A stretch of 64,000 nt of DNA, from the NCBI GenBank assembly GCA_029975915.1, contig JARKOC010000469.1:62001-126000 (forward strand). Direction: 5' to 3'. The position numbers were made by a program, and so were the translations under genes. The notes beneath the pieces are model-generated. The model made no database searches. It had not been told where the DNA came from and saw only the letters and a program-made list of their open reading frames with translations. Origin of the DNA: Bryobacteraceae bacterium. GTDB lineage: Bacteria > Acidobacteriota > Terriglobia > Bryobacterales > Bryobacteraceae. Position 1 is the stretch's first letter. Every line of letters starts with the position of its first letter. Shown here one piece after another: positions 42,172 to 52,808 of this stretch.

Positions 42172-43386
42172 ATGACGACGAATACGATTGAGGTGACTGG
42201 TTTGATCAGATATTCCACTTCCGGAAGCTCCCGCCGCAAGGCGTTGATCGCCTTGGCCGTGCTCGCCGCTTTGACCGTGGCCGGCTGCCGCGGGCGAAAG
42301 TACGACAACCCCATCACCAAGGACACCCAGCAGCCCGATAAAGTGTTGTTCGACAAGGGCATCAGGGAGATCGAGAAGGGCCGCTACGAAGTCGCCCGCC
42401 TCACTTTGAACACCCTGATCAACACTTACGACACCAGCGAGTTTCTGGCCAAGGCCAAACTGGCGATCGCCGACTCATGGATGCGTGAGGGAGGCGCGAA
42501 TGGCTATGCCCAGGCCGAGGCCGAGTACAAAGACTTCATCCTGTTCTACCCAACCCTGGAAGAGTCCGCCGAGGCCCAGATGAAGATCTGCGATATGCAG
42601 TATAAGCAGATGGTGAAGCCGGACCGGGACTCAATTCACATGGTCCGCGCCGAAGAGGAATGCCGCCTCATCCTCACTCAGTTCCCGAACTCGCGTTTCG
42701 CCCCGGCGGCCGCCCAGAAGCTTCGCGAGATCCAGGAGACGATCAGTGAAGGCGAGTACCGCGTCGGTGTGTACTACCACAACAAGGGCAGTCTGCACTC
42801 CGCGGCCAACCGGTTGGACAACCTCACCTCCCATTACCCGCTTTTCAGCAAGGCTGATGATGCCCTGCTCCGCCAGGGCGACAGCTATGCCCGGCTGGCT
42901 CCCAGGTTCAAGCCCAATGCGATCCGGGCGTATCAAAAACTCGTTCGTGAATACCCCCTGAGTCCCCTCGTCGAGGAGGCTAAGAAACGCCTGACCAGCA
43001 TGGAAGCGGAGATTCCCGAAGCCGACCCGGTGGCCTTCGCCAGGATGAAATACGAGCAGGAAAACGCTACCCCGCGCGGCTTCTGGGGACGGAACTTCGG
43101 GTTCCTCAGCAGCGCCCCAGACGTTTCCATGGCCGCCAAGTCGGGCCAGCCCACAATGACTACCTTGCGTCCCAGTCTGCCCGTCAGTGTGCCTGGCGCC
43201 GCCGGCCAGCAGGGCGTCAGCGACGTCACGGCTTCGCCGGTCCCGGCGGACACCTCCGCTCTCGACACCCAGCCGGACGCCCGTCTGAATCAACCCGCGG
43301 CCCAGCCCGCTGAGCCCGCTCAGACCGGCCAGCCCCCAGCCGCCGCCAAGAAGGATAACGGCAAGAAGCAGTCAAAGAAGCGGTAG
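42172..43386 (+). CDS. bamD: BamD-like outer-membrane assembly lipoprotein
   Basis: In this 404-aa protein a lipoprotein signal (ALIALAVLAALTVAGC) is preceded by a 25-residue N-terminal extension. TPR-like repeats follow: 'LFDKGIREIEKGRYEVARLT', 'EFLAKAKLAIADSW', 'GYAQAEAEYKDFILFYP', 'HNKGSLHSAANRLDNLTSHY' and 'PNAIRAYQKLVREYPLSP'. These match BamD of the BAM complex. The last 110 residues are Pro/Ala/Gln-rich and Lys-ended, longer than enterobacterial BamD (about 245 aa), and probably disordered. It follows rpe by 19 bp. Confidence 0.88.
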   Translation: MTTNTIEVTGLIRYSTSGSSRRKALIALAVLAALTVAGCRGRKYDNPITKDTQQPDKVLFDKGIREIEKGRYEVARLTLNTLINTYDTSEFLAKAKLAIADSWMREGGANGYAQAEAEYKDFILFYPTLEESAEAQMKICDMQYKQMVKPDRDSIHMVRAEEECRLILTQFPNSRFAPAAAQKLREIQETISEGEYRVGVYYHNKGSLHSAANRLDNLTSHYPLFSKADDALLRQGDSYARLAPRFKPNAIRAYQKLVREYPLSPLVEEAKKRLTSMEAEIPEADPVAFARMKYEQENATPRGFWGRNFGFLSSAPDVSMAAKSGQPTMTTLRPSLPVSVPGAAGQQGVSDVTASPVPADTSALDTQPDARLNQPAAQPAEPAQTGQPPAAAKKDNGKKQSKKR

Positions 43387-43395
43387 CCGCATTCG

Positions 43396-43959
43396 ATGAA
43401 CACCCGAATCCTCCTGGCCGACGACAGCCCGCATGCCCAACGGATGGGCGAACGCATCCTGAGCGAAGAAGGCTATGAGGTGGTGACGGTGACCGATGGC
43501 GCCACGGCCTTGGCCCGCCTGGACGAAATCCAGCCGGACCTGGTTTTGGTTGATGTGTTCCTCCCCGTTCATTCCGGCTACGATATCTGCCGGCTGATTC
43601 GAGCCTCGGAAGCGCACCGCCACGCCGGAGTCATTTTGATCGCCGGGTTGCTGGAACCCGTGGACGAAGAAGAAGCCCGGAGAGCCGGGGCCGACGCCGT
43701 CCTGAAAAAACCCTTCGAGGCGTCCGTCGTCCTGGAAACCATCCGGCCGCTGATCGACAAATCACGCTTCGCCCGCGGACTGTTCGCTGAAGATCCTCCC
43801 GTGGACGCCGCGCCACCGGTCCAAACCACAGGCCCAATTCCGCCGCCTCAAATCGATCCGGACCGTGTCCGCGCCGCCGTCACCGTCGCGCTGGACCGCT
43901 CAATGCCGGCGCTAGTGCAAGAGATCACCGAGAAAGTCCTGATCGCGCTGGGCCATTGA
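43396..43959 (+). CDS. Stand-alone receiver protein with C-terminal helical tail
   Basis: In this 187-aa protein residues 1-122 form a receiver: 'ILLADDSPHAQ', phospho-acceptor D53 ('LVLVDVFLPVHSG') and 'VLKKPFEASV'. A Pro-rich linker leads to a helix 'VTVALDRSMPALVQEITEKV' that may act as an output or interaction helix. No kinase is adjacent. It is co-directional with bamD, 9 bp away. Confidence 0.8.
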   Translation: MNTRILLADDSPHAQRMGERILSEEGYEVVTVTDGATALARLDEIQPDLVLVDVFLPVHSGYDICRLIRASEAHRHAGVILIAGLLEPVDEEEARRAGADAVLKKPFEASVVLETIRPLIDKSRFARGLFAEDPPVDAAPPVQTTGPIPPPQIDPDRVRAAVTVALDRSMPALVQEITEKVLIALGH

Positions 43960-43996
43960 CGCCCGCACGCCTCAGGCGGAATCTAACAGGTAGACC

Positions 43997-44497
43997 ATGC
44001 CCGACAATTCATTCGATATCGTTAGCCTCGTCGAGTTGCCCGAAGTCCTCAATGCCGTCCAGCAGGCGATGAAGGAAGTCATTACCCGCTACGACTTGAA
44101 GGATACAAAAAGCTCAATCGAACTCAATGAGAAGGAGCGGAAACTTCAGTTGGAAGCCCCTGACGAGTTCAAGCTTCGCGCCGTCACCGAGATCCTGGAG
44201 TCAAAACTCGTCAAACGAAAGGTGCCGCTGAAGGCGCTCACCTTCGGCGCCGTCCAACACGCCGCCGGCTCTCGCGTCCGTCAGGAAGTCGCTCTTCAGA
44301 ACGGTATCCCCATCGAAAAGGCGCGAGAGATCGTCAAGGCGATCAAGGAGACGAAAAAGAAGGTCCAGGCCTCCATCCAGGGCGATCTGGTCCGCGTCGC
44401 CGGCCGGGACCGCGATTCGCTTCAGGATGTCATCGCGATGCTGAGGGCCACTGACTTCGGTATCGATATGCAGTTCACCAACTACAGATCCAACTGA
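43997..44497 (+). CDS. yajQ: YajQ-family nucleotide-binding protein
   Basis: The 166-aa protein matches YajQ/DUF520 throughout: 'SFDIVSLVELPEVLNAVQQA', 'ITRYDLKDTKSSIELNEKER', 'KLVKRKVPLKALTFGAVQHA' and 'VQASIQGDLVRVAGRDRDSL'. YajQ proteins bind nucleotides; in some bacteria they bind cyclic di-GMP. It follows the receiver protein by 37 bp. Confidence 0.93.
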   Translation: MPDNSFDIVSLVELPEVLNAVQQAMKEVITRYDLKDTKSSIELNEKERKLQLEAPDEFKLRAVTEILESKLVKRKVPLKALTFGAVQHAAGSRVRQEVALQNGIPIEKAREIVKAIKETKKKVQASIQGDLVRVAGRDRDSLQDVIAMLRATDFGIDMQFTNYRSN

Positions 44498-44516
44498 GGC
44501 CGCCCGAGCCACCCCC

Positions 44517-45146
44517 ATGGCTGCCCGTCAGATCGAGTCTCTGTTCATCGATGGCCCTGTTGGGCGTCTGGAAGCCCTTCTGGAGCCGCCCACGGGCGAC
44601 CCTTCATCAGTTGCGCTCGTTTGCCATCCGCACCCGCTGGGTGGTGGAACGATGCACAACAAAGTGGTTTACCGCATGGCCCGGGCGCTGCGCGGGAAAG
44701 GCGCCGCCGTTCTCCGGTTCAACTTCCGGGGGGTGCACCTGAGCCAAGGCGTGCACGACGAAGGACGCGGCGAGACCGAGGATGCCCGGGCGGCGCTGAT
44801 GGCGCTCTGGGAACGGTATCCCGGCCTGCCGGTGACGCTCGCCGGCTTCTCATTCGGGTCGCGGGTGTGCGTCCGCCTGGCTGCTTCGCTTGATGGGCCA
44901 CAGCCCAACCGCCTCATTCTGGCCGGCTACCCCACCATCTACAGGCGCCACGATTTGCTCTATCCGCTGCGGGTGCCTCGGATCTTCGTCCACAGCACCA
45001 ACGACGAGTTCGGCCCGCGGGCTGAGTTGCAGGCACTCTACGACAGACTTTGGCACCCGAAGCAGATCCACTGGATCGAAGCCCGGGACCATTTCTTCGC
45101 AGGAGCTCTGGACGAATTGGAGCGCTCGATTTCGCTTCTGGGCTGA
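44517..45146 (+). CDS. Alpha/beta hydrolase
   Basis: The 209-aa protein has 'VALVCHPHPLGGGTMHNKVV' (oxyanion region), 'VLRFNFRGVHLSQG', 'LPVTLAGFSFGSRVCVRLAA' (nucleophile Ser in GFSFGS) and 'EARDHFFAGALDELERSI' (His). It resembles small dienelactone-hydrolase-like enzymes of unknown substrate. The start follows yajQ by 19 bp. Confidence 0.82.
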   Translation: MAARQIESLFIDGPVGRLEALLEPPTGDPSSVALVCHPHPLGGGTMHNKVVYRMARALRGKGAAVLRFNFRGVHLSQGVHDEGRGETEDARAALMALWERYPGLPVTLAGFSFGSRVCVRLAASLDGPQPNRLILAGYPTIYRRHDLLYPLRVPRIFVHSTNDEFGPRAELQALYDRLWHPKQIHWIEARDHFFAGALDELERSISLLG

Positions 45147-45175
45147 AAACGGATCGTTGTACGCGGTGAACTGGC

Positions 45176-45622
45176 CTACCGCATCGTCCGGGCGGCGCGG
45201 CGCGAGGCGCGGTTGCCGATCAAGGAGGCAACCTTGGTGAGCAGTTCAGGCATATTCTCCGGCCGGATCAGGAACTTGGCTCCACCTTTTTTGGCGCGGT
45301 CGCCTTCGCTGGCTGTTACGATCGCTGTCGCCGGATGATAGGGCTTCATGCGTGCGTGCTCAATCACCTTCAGGCCCGCCTCGGGTGATTCCATGGAGAG
45401 GTCGCTCAGCACGAGCGCATATTCGGCCGAATCCATCAAATCAACCGCCTCTGCCGCCGAGGCCGCTGTATCCACTTGATAACCCACCGTTTCGAGAACC
45501 GTCTGCAGCGTCAACCGGGAGGCAGGGTTGTCGTCGGCCAGAAGGACACGAGCGAAACCTACAGTGGCCCCCTCGCTGGGCCGCCGGCCTCGTTCGTTCA
45601 CGCTATTGGATGAACTGATCAC
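45176..45622 (-). CDS. Stand-alone receiver protein with Lys-to-Arg change
   Basis: In this 148-aa protein the receiver has 'ARVLLADDNPASR' and phospho-acceptor D74 ('ALVLSDLSMESPEAG'), with 'AIVTASEGD' where the conserved Thr/Ser lies. The final 'FLIRPENMPELL' has Arg where most receivers have Lys, which could weaken phosphorylation signalling. It ends with a basic helix 'ASLIGNRASRRAARTM'. The 45623-45792 gap upstream shows a CTCGTTGCGACGAG palindrome and no gene. Confidence 0.75.
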   Translation of the reverse strand: MISSSNSVNERGRRPSEGATVGFARVLLADDNPASRLTLQTVLETVGYQVDTAASAAEAVDLMDSAEYALVLSDLSMESPEAGLKVIEHARMKPYHPATAIVTASEGDRAKKGGAKFLIRPENMPELLTKVASLIGNRASRRAARTMR

Positions 45623-45792
45623 CTGTTTTACTACTTTCTAAGACGCGACCCTGATTAGCCCGCCGTGTTCAGTCTATCCCAAAAATCATAAATCGCAGCC
45701 ACTCTTTTTGCGGCTCCGGTTGCAGTACTCGTCGCAACGAGCAAACTGAAACAATCTTAATGAAAACAATGGCTTACAGAAGGCTATGCCGG

Positions 45793-47109
45793 CTAATCGG
45801 CGCTGAAGACCCGATCGAAGATGGCGTCGACGCTCCTTAACTGGCGGTCCACAGAGAATGCATTCGCAATCTGTTCGCCGGTCAGGTACCTACGCACATC
45901 CTCATGATTCTCCATGGTTGCGCGGAAGTCGCCCTCTTCGTGCCACGCTTTCATCGCCTCGCTCTGGACGATCTTGTAAGCCTGCTCGCGCAGCATTCCG
46001 GCCGCCGCCAGGTCGAGCAGCAGTTGGCCGGAGAAGACCAGTCCCTTGGTCGATTCGAGATTGCGTTTCATCCGCTCCGGGTAAACCCTCATGCCTTTAA
46101 CAAGCCAAATCGTCTTGGCCAAAAGATAGTCCGTGAGGATGCAGCTATCCGGAAGGATCACGCGCTCGACAGAGGAATGAGAGATATCGCGTTCGTGCCA
46201 CAGGGCAATATTCTCGAACGCCGCCTGCACGTTCGACCTCACGACGCGCGCCAGGCCGCAGATCTGCTCGCTTACGATGGGGTTCCGCTTGTGGGGCATC
46301 GCCGAGGAGCCTTTCTGCTGGCCCTCAGCAAACGGCTCTTCCGCTTCACGGACCTCCGTCCTCTGCAGATGCCGGACTTCCAAGGCGATTTTCTCGCAAA
46401 GAGCGCAAACAAGAGCCAGAGCGCTCACGAAGGCCGCATGCCGGTCACGCGCAACCACCTGGCTGGCGATTGGCGCCGCCTTCAAGCCCAATTTGGCGCA
46501 AATCGCCTCTTCCTCCGCCGCCGTAATGTGGCCGAGCGTACCCACGGCCCCAGACAGCTTGCCGTAGCGAAGATCCTCGGCCGCCGCTGCCAAACGAATT
46601 CTCGATCTACGACATTCGTCATAATACAACGCAAGCTTCAATCCGAAGGTGATCGGTTCCGCGTGTACACCATGCGTCCGTCCAATGGCGATCGCATCTT
46701 TGAACTCGTAAGCGCGTCGCTTGAGCGTCTCTTCCAATTCCTGAATCGCTGGAAGGAGGAGTTCAAATGACTCCTTCAACTGCAAAGCCTGCGCTGTATC
46801 TACTACATCATTAGAAGTAAGACCAAAGTGGAGCCACCTGGAGGATTCGCCGACGCCCTTCGAGTGCATTGTCTCTGAGACGGCGGTGGTAAAAGCGATC
46901 ACATCATGCCGTACTTCCTTCTCGATCTCGTTGATGCGCTCGACGGTGAAGCCGGCATTCTCCCTCAACAGCTTAGCCGCCTCCGGGGGGACGCGGCCAT
47001 GCTCGCTGAGCGCTTCCGAAGCCGCCAACTCGACGTTGAGCCACTGGCGGTACTTGTTCTCATCTGACCAAATCTTGCCCATTGCGGGCCGTGTGTAGCG
47101 GGCAATCAT
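45793..47109 (-). CDS. purB: Adenylosuccinate lyase
   Basis: The 438-aa protein matches PurB throughout: 'RYTRPAMGKIWSDENKYRQW', 'VEKEVRHD'-like N-terminal helices, 'IAIGRTHGVHAEPITFGLKL', 'EVREAEEPFAEGQQKGSSAM' with the family signature 'GSSAMPHKRNP', and 'HERDISHSSVERVILPDSC'. It catalyses two purine-synthesis steps, releasing fumarate. It lies 9 bp upstream of the metallo-hydrolase gene's end on the same strand. Confidence 0.95.
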   Translation of the reverse strand: MIARYTRPAMGKIWSDENKYRQWLNVELAASEALSEHGRVPPEAAKLLRENAGFTVERINEIEKEVRHDVIAFTTAVSETMHSKGVGESSRWLHFGLTSNDVVDTAQALQLKESFELLLPAIQELEETLKRRAYEFKDAIAIGRTHGVHAEPITFGLKLALYYDECRRSRIRLAAAAEDLRYGKLSGAVGTLGHITAAEEEAICAKLGLKAAPIASQVVARDRHAAFVSALALVCALCEKIALEVRHLQRTEVREAEEPFAEGQQKGSSAMPHKRNPIVSEQICGLARVVRSNVQAAFENIALWHERDISHSSVERVILPDSCILTDYLLAKTIWLVKGMRVYPERMKRNLESTKGLVFSGQLLLDLAAAGMLREQAYKIVQSEAMKAWHEEGDFRATMENHEDVRRYLTGEQIANAFSVDRQLRSVDAIFDRVFSAD

Positions 47110-47118
47110 GAAAATTTC

Positions 47119-47889
47119 CTACAAGTGAAATAACTCAGTTTGAATCCGTGGTCTAGCCACCACCAGCCGCGGCGTGGCCCGGCGGGCTTCCAGCGCCTGG
47201 ACCGCGGAAATCTCAGCAATCGATGGGTGGTTGTTATGCTCGCTCAGATGGCCCAGGATCAACGTCTGGACCTCCCGGGACAGTTCAGCACGGATGTAAT
47301 CACATGCTAAATCATTGGAAAGATGTCCTCTGCGAGACAAGACACGCTGTTTCACGGCCCACGGGTAAGGTCCGGCCTTCAGCATATCAAGGTCGTGGTT
47401 CGACTCTAACAGTAAAATGTGGCTCCCTTCCAGGTGCCACTTTACGCTCTCGGGCATGTACCCGAGGTCGGTCGCCAAGCCGAACTTCAGACCCTTCGTT
47501 TGAACAGTGAACCCGACAGGGTCCTCGGCGTCATGAGGGATGGTGAAGCTCTGGATGGAAAACTGGCCGAGTTCGATTGTCTGCCCGGCCTGAAACTGTT
47601 CAATATGCGGCACTTCTCCGTTCCACTCAATGAGAGGGGCGGTTCGTTTGGTCAGAAATACAGGCGCCTTCAGCCCGCGGGCCAGGGCCGGCAGACCGGC
47701 GATGTGGTCGGAGTGTTCGTGGGTAATGAAGATGGCATCGAGTTTTGACGCCTCTTCGCCAATGGATGCCAAGCGCAACAGGGTTTGTTTCTTGCTCAGC
47801 CCGGCGTCGATGAGGATGCGTGTCCGCTCCGTCCCGACAAAGACAGAGTTGCCCGCGCTCGAACTGGCCAAAACACAAACCTTAAGAAT
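47119..47889 (-). CDS. YycJ/WalJ-like metallo-beta-lactamase-fold hydrolase, probable ATT start
   Basis: The family's first strand 'MxVCVLASSSAGNS' appears here as ILKVCVLASSSAGN beginning at an ATT (47889-47887) that has GAGGGGAG 8 nt upstream. No ATG, GTG or TTG lies between it and the preceding in-frame stop; TTG 47871 would cut into the first strand. Metal motif 'THEHSDHIAGLPAL' is HxHxDH, and 'LILGHLSEHNNHPSI' gives the last His. YycJ proteins are 5'-exonucleases or walK-linked; in this phylum the role is unknown. Product 256 aa. Confidence 0.8.
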   Translation of the reverse strand: MLKVCVLASSSAGNSVFVGTERTRILIDAGLSKKQTLLRLASIGEEASKLDAIFITHEHSDHIAGLPALARGLKAPVFLTKRTAPLIEWNGEVPHIEQFQAGQTIELGQFSIQSFTIPHDAEDPVGFTVQTKGLKFGLATDLGYMPESVKWHLEGSHILLLESNHDLDMLKAGPYPWAVKQRVLSRRGHLSNDLACDYIRAELSREVQTLILGHLSEHNNHPSIAEISAVQALEARRATPRLVVARPRIQTELFHL

Positions 47890-47962
47890 GTTGCCGGCTC
47901 CCCTCTCTTCATTCTAGCGGCTGGCGAGGCGGAGCTAAAGGACAAATCGCGCTGGAAAGCGC

Positions 47963-47989
47963 GAAAGGCCGGCCCTTGCGGACCGGCCT
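47963..47989 (-). terminator. Rho-independent terminator after pnp
   Basis: On the minus strand, 26 bp after the pnp stop, a 10-bp stem AGGCCGGTCC / GGGCCGGCCT with a GCAA tetraloop is followed by TTTC. It lies in the correct place to end the rpsO-pnp transcript. Confidence 0.7.
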
Positions 47990-48014
47990 CAAGATACGGG
48001 CTTGTTAACTGGAG

Positions 48015-50189
<2,175 letters not shown>

Positions 50190-50454
50190 CTATATTCTCC
50201 CCGGAAGGCGCGGAGTCAATTTCCGCGGTGTTCCGATCTGTTTCAATTCGTCGACAGAACGTGGGGACTGTTTTGAGGAGGCGCCCACAAACAAAGTGCG
50301 GAGCAAGGGACCGGGCCGCGGACGGAAGCGGGAGGGCATATGCGAATAGGCCTTGCGGATACAGTACGCGTAAATGCGACTCTGTTCCGAAAGGCCTCGA
50401 TCATCTGCCTTGGTACCGGAATCCGCGCGAAGAAAGGCGCGGCCGCCGCCACAA

Positions 50455-50724
50455 CTAGTGGCGCAGTCCGAGGCTCACAATCAGGGTCTTGTACCGTTCC
50501 GGGCTGCGGCTCTTGAGGTAATCCAGCAACTTGCGGCGCCGGGCGACCATGGTGAGCAGACCACGCCGGGAATGGTGGTCCTTTTTGTGAGTCTTGAAAT
50601 GTTCGGTCAGGTGGGCGATCTCTTTGGTCAGGATCGCGATCTGCACTTCAGGCGAACCGGTGTCGGTCTTGTGCACCCGGTACTGGGTGATAGCCTGAGA
50701 TTTAATTTCAGCGGCCAGTGGCAT
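50455..50724 (-). CDS. rpsO: 30S ribosomal protein S15
   Basis: With ATG 50724 this is 89 aa, the standard S15 length. Motifs are '[20 protein letters not shown]', '[20 protein letters not shown]' and '[20 protein letters not shown]'. S15 binds 16S rRNA helix 22. A GTG four codons upstream also exists. The 265-bp gap to pnp contains a CCGCGC/GCGCGG hairpin and no gene. Confidence 0.96.
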   Translation of the reverse strand: MPLAAEIKSQAITQYRVHKTDTGSPEVQIAILTKEIAHLTEHFKTHKKDHHSRRGLLTMVARRRKLLDYLKSRSPERYKTLIVSLGLRH

Positions 50725-50776
50725 GCTGATTGACACACTCCTCGTCGTTACGTTTCGTTCTATCTGTCTGAACTTT

Positions 50777-50807
50777 AGAGTACCATATCGCCGGGCGCGG
50801 CGAGCAA
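50777..50807 (-). promoter_or_regulatory. Candidate promoter for rpsO
   Basis: On the minus strand TTGCTC (50802-50807) and an extended -10 TGGTACTCT (hexamer 50777-50782) are separated by 19 bp, about 50 bp before the rpsO start. The rest of the 50808-51002 region shows no feature I recognise. Confidence 0.35.
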
Positions 50808-51002
50808 CCGCGGGTGAAAGGCTGGAGTCAACGGTTTACCCAATGCGTTTGGGGCCGCTCTTGAGGGCGCAATGGGGCACTCCTGCCTCCCGCGCCACAA
50901 ACTAGCGCGCGCCGAACCGTCAAGAAGTTGGCGAGCAGGCCCGGTCCGGAATCCCTTAGCAGCCTCCGCCCGCCTCGGGCGCCGGCGGCCCTGGCCAGAC
51001 AA

Positions 51003-51449
51003 TCAGACCGCGGCGGCCCGGGCCTGCTCCTTCTCATAGCCGCGAGCGAGGTTCACGACCAGCACGTCGAAGAAAATGCTGATCTGGTGTTCGAGTTCCT
51101 CTTCCGCGTAAATGTCGACGCTGGTGTCAAATAGCTCCTGATCACGGAGATAACCGATGGCCGCCTCCTTCAGCAATTGGATGCCTCGGATGGCCTCGCT
51201 CAATGGGATGCCCTCTTGGAACCGTTCCCGCCCCACCCTTTCGAACTCGATCCCAACCCCAGCGCCGGGTTTTGTCATCAGGTACTGGCCAATGTTGGAT
51301 ACGAGACGCCGGCAGATATTGTTGAGTTCAGACTCCGGCAGTTTCTTGACGTGTACAAGTCCTGATTCATTGTTTAGAAGGCGGAAACAACGGGCCGAGA
51401 CGGCCTCCCAGTGGGTCTCCAGAAGTTGGACGAGTTTCGGGGACACCAT
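51003..51449 (-). CDS. Helical protein resembling RsbR-type N-terminal sensor domains
   Basis: The 148-aa all-helical protein has 'LVQLLETHWEAVSARCFRLL', 'ELNNICRRLVSNIGQYLMTK', 'GRERFQEGIPLSEAIRGIQL' and 'EEELEHQISIFFDVLVVNLA'. The layout resembles the RsbRD/STAS-associated N-terminal sensor domains of stress-signalling proteins, without the STAS output. It is a tentative family call. GGAGGTG lies 8 nt before ATG 51449, which is preferred over an upstream start. Confidence 0.55.
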   Translation of the reverse strand: MVSPKLVQLLETHWEAVSARCFRLLNNESGLVHVKKLPESELNNICRRLVSNIGQYLMTKPGAGVGIEFERVGRERFQEGIPLSEAIRGIQLLKEAAIGYLRDQELFDTSVDIYAEEELEHQISIFFDVLVVNLARGYEKEQARAAAV

Positions 51450-51603
51450 GGCAGTCACCTCCAGTCTCTGCCTTGGAGATACTCCCACTGGAGGCAGGTG
51501 TCAAGCGGTTTCGTCATTTGAGATCCGAAATGCCGTTCAGACGCTGGAGGCCGGGCCCAGACGTGGATACCAACCGCAGCGAGCGGAGTAGAATGGAGCC
51601 TGC

Positions 51604-52791
51604 ATGAGCGACAGAATCGAGCGGATTGAAACCGCCTGCGTGGCGCCGAGATGGGGTTTGCTCCGGGTGTTGGACGGCGACGGCGTGGAGGGGTTCGGCG
51701 AGTTCACTGTGGAGGGGCAACTTGTCGCCTCGGAGGCCTGCGTCCGGGGGCTGTCGGAGTGGTTTATCGGGCAGCCGGCGGGCGAAATCCGGCGGCTGGT
51801 GCGTGGAGCATACGACCAGTCCTTCTACCATGGCGGCGCGCACTTCATGAGCGCTTTGGGGGGCATCGAGACCGCTCTATGGGATATCGCGGGCAAGCGG
51901 GCCGGCGTACCGGTCCACAGCCTGTTGGGCGGCCGGGTACGCGACAAGGTCAAAGTCTACCGGTGGGCAGGCGGGAACAATAACGCCGCGGAGGCCGCCG
52001 CCGAGGAGGCCGCGAGAGTGGTGGCCGAAGGCGCCAAGGCCTTAAAAATGAATGCGTGTCCGCCGATGGCGGCAATCGACAGCTACGGCGGCATCCGGAT
52101 GGCGGTGGCCAGAGCGCGAGCGGTGCGCGACGCCATTGGGGACCAGGTCGATATCGCATTTGACTTCCATGGCCGAACGAATGTGCCAATGGCGAGGGTA
52201 CTGGCCAAGGAACTCGAATTCGCCCGTCCGATGTTCTATGAGGAGCCGGTGCGGCCCGACCACAACCGCTGGCTGCCGGAGATTGCGGCGGTGACCCATG
52301 TTCCCATCGCCACCGGCGAGAGGATGTGCACGGTGGCCGAATTCGCCGACGTGGTGGCGGCCAAGGGGATTCATGTCCTTCAGCCGGACCTGGTGCACGT
52401 CGGAGGCATCCTCAACACATTGGAAGTCGCCAATCTGGCCGAGAACAGCGGCATCGCCGTGGCGCCGCACTGCCCCTTGTCGCCGATCGCGTTCATGGCG
52501 TCGGTACAGGTGGTGGCGGCTTCGCGCGCGGGCTGGATCATGGAGTGGTCCAAGGGGATCCACTACAATGCCTCCGGCGCGACCGGTGAAGTGGACCCGT
52601 GGCTGCGCTATCTCGACGAACGGGACTGGCCGATGTTCGAGGTGGATGAAAATGGTCATTTGGACGTTCCAGACACGCCGGGCCTGGGCATTCGGGTGAA
52701 CTGGGGGGAGGTCTTGAAGGCGGCCAAAACGCCGGTCGAGTGGCGGGACCAGCGGATGGAACTGCCCGATGGCACACGGGCGAACTGGTAG
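51604..52791 (+). CDS. Mandelate racemase/enolase-superfamily sugar acid dehydratase (galactonate dehydratase-like)
   Basis: The 395-aa protein has the N-terminal capping domain and then a barrel with 'ALKMNACPPM' (catalytic Lys region), 'DIAFDFHGRTNVPMARVLAK' (metal Asp), 'FYEEPVRPDHNRWLPEI' (metal Glu), 'IATGERMCTV' (metal Glu) and 'VAPHCPLSPIAF' (catalytic His). This resembles D-galactonate or related aldonate dehydratases (DgoD type). No sugar catabolic partner is adjacent. dnaG starts 17 bp after the stop. Confidence 0.85.
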   Translation: MSDRIERIETACVAPRWGLLRVLDGDGVEGFGEFTVEGQLVASEACVRGLSEWFIGQPAGEIRRLVRGAYDQSFYHGGAHFMSALGGIETALWDIAGKRAGVPVHSLLGGRVRDKVKVYRWAGGNNNAAEAAAEEAARVVAEGAKALKMNACPPMAAIDSYGGIRMAVARARAVRDAIGDQVDIAFDFHGRTNVPMARVLAKELEFARPMFYEEPVRPDHNRWLPEIAAVTHVPIATGERMCTVAEFADVVAAKGIHVLQPDLVHVGGILNTLEVANLAENSGIAVAPHCPLSPIAFMASVQVVAASRAGWIMEWSKGIHYNASGATGEVDPWLRYLDERDWPMFEVDENGHLDVPDTPGLGIRVNWGEVLKAAKTPVEWRDQRMELPDGTRANW

Positions 52792-52808
52792 CCTTCAGTC
52801 AAAGGCAA

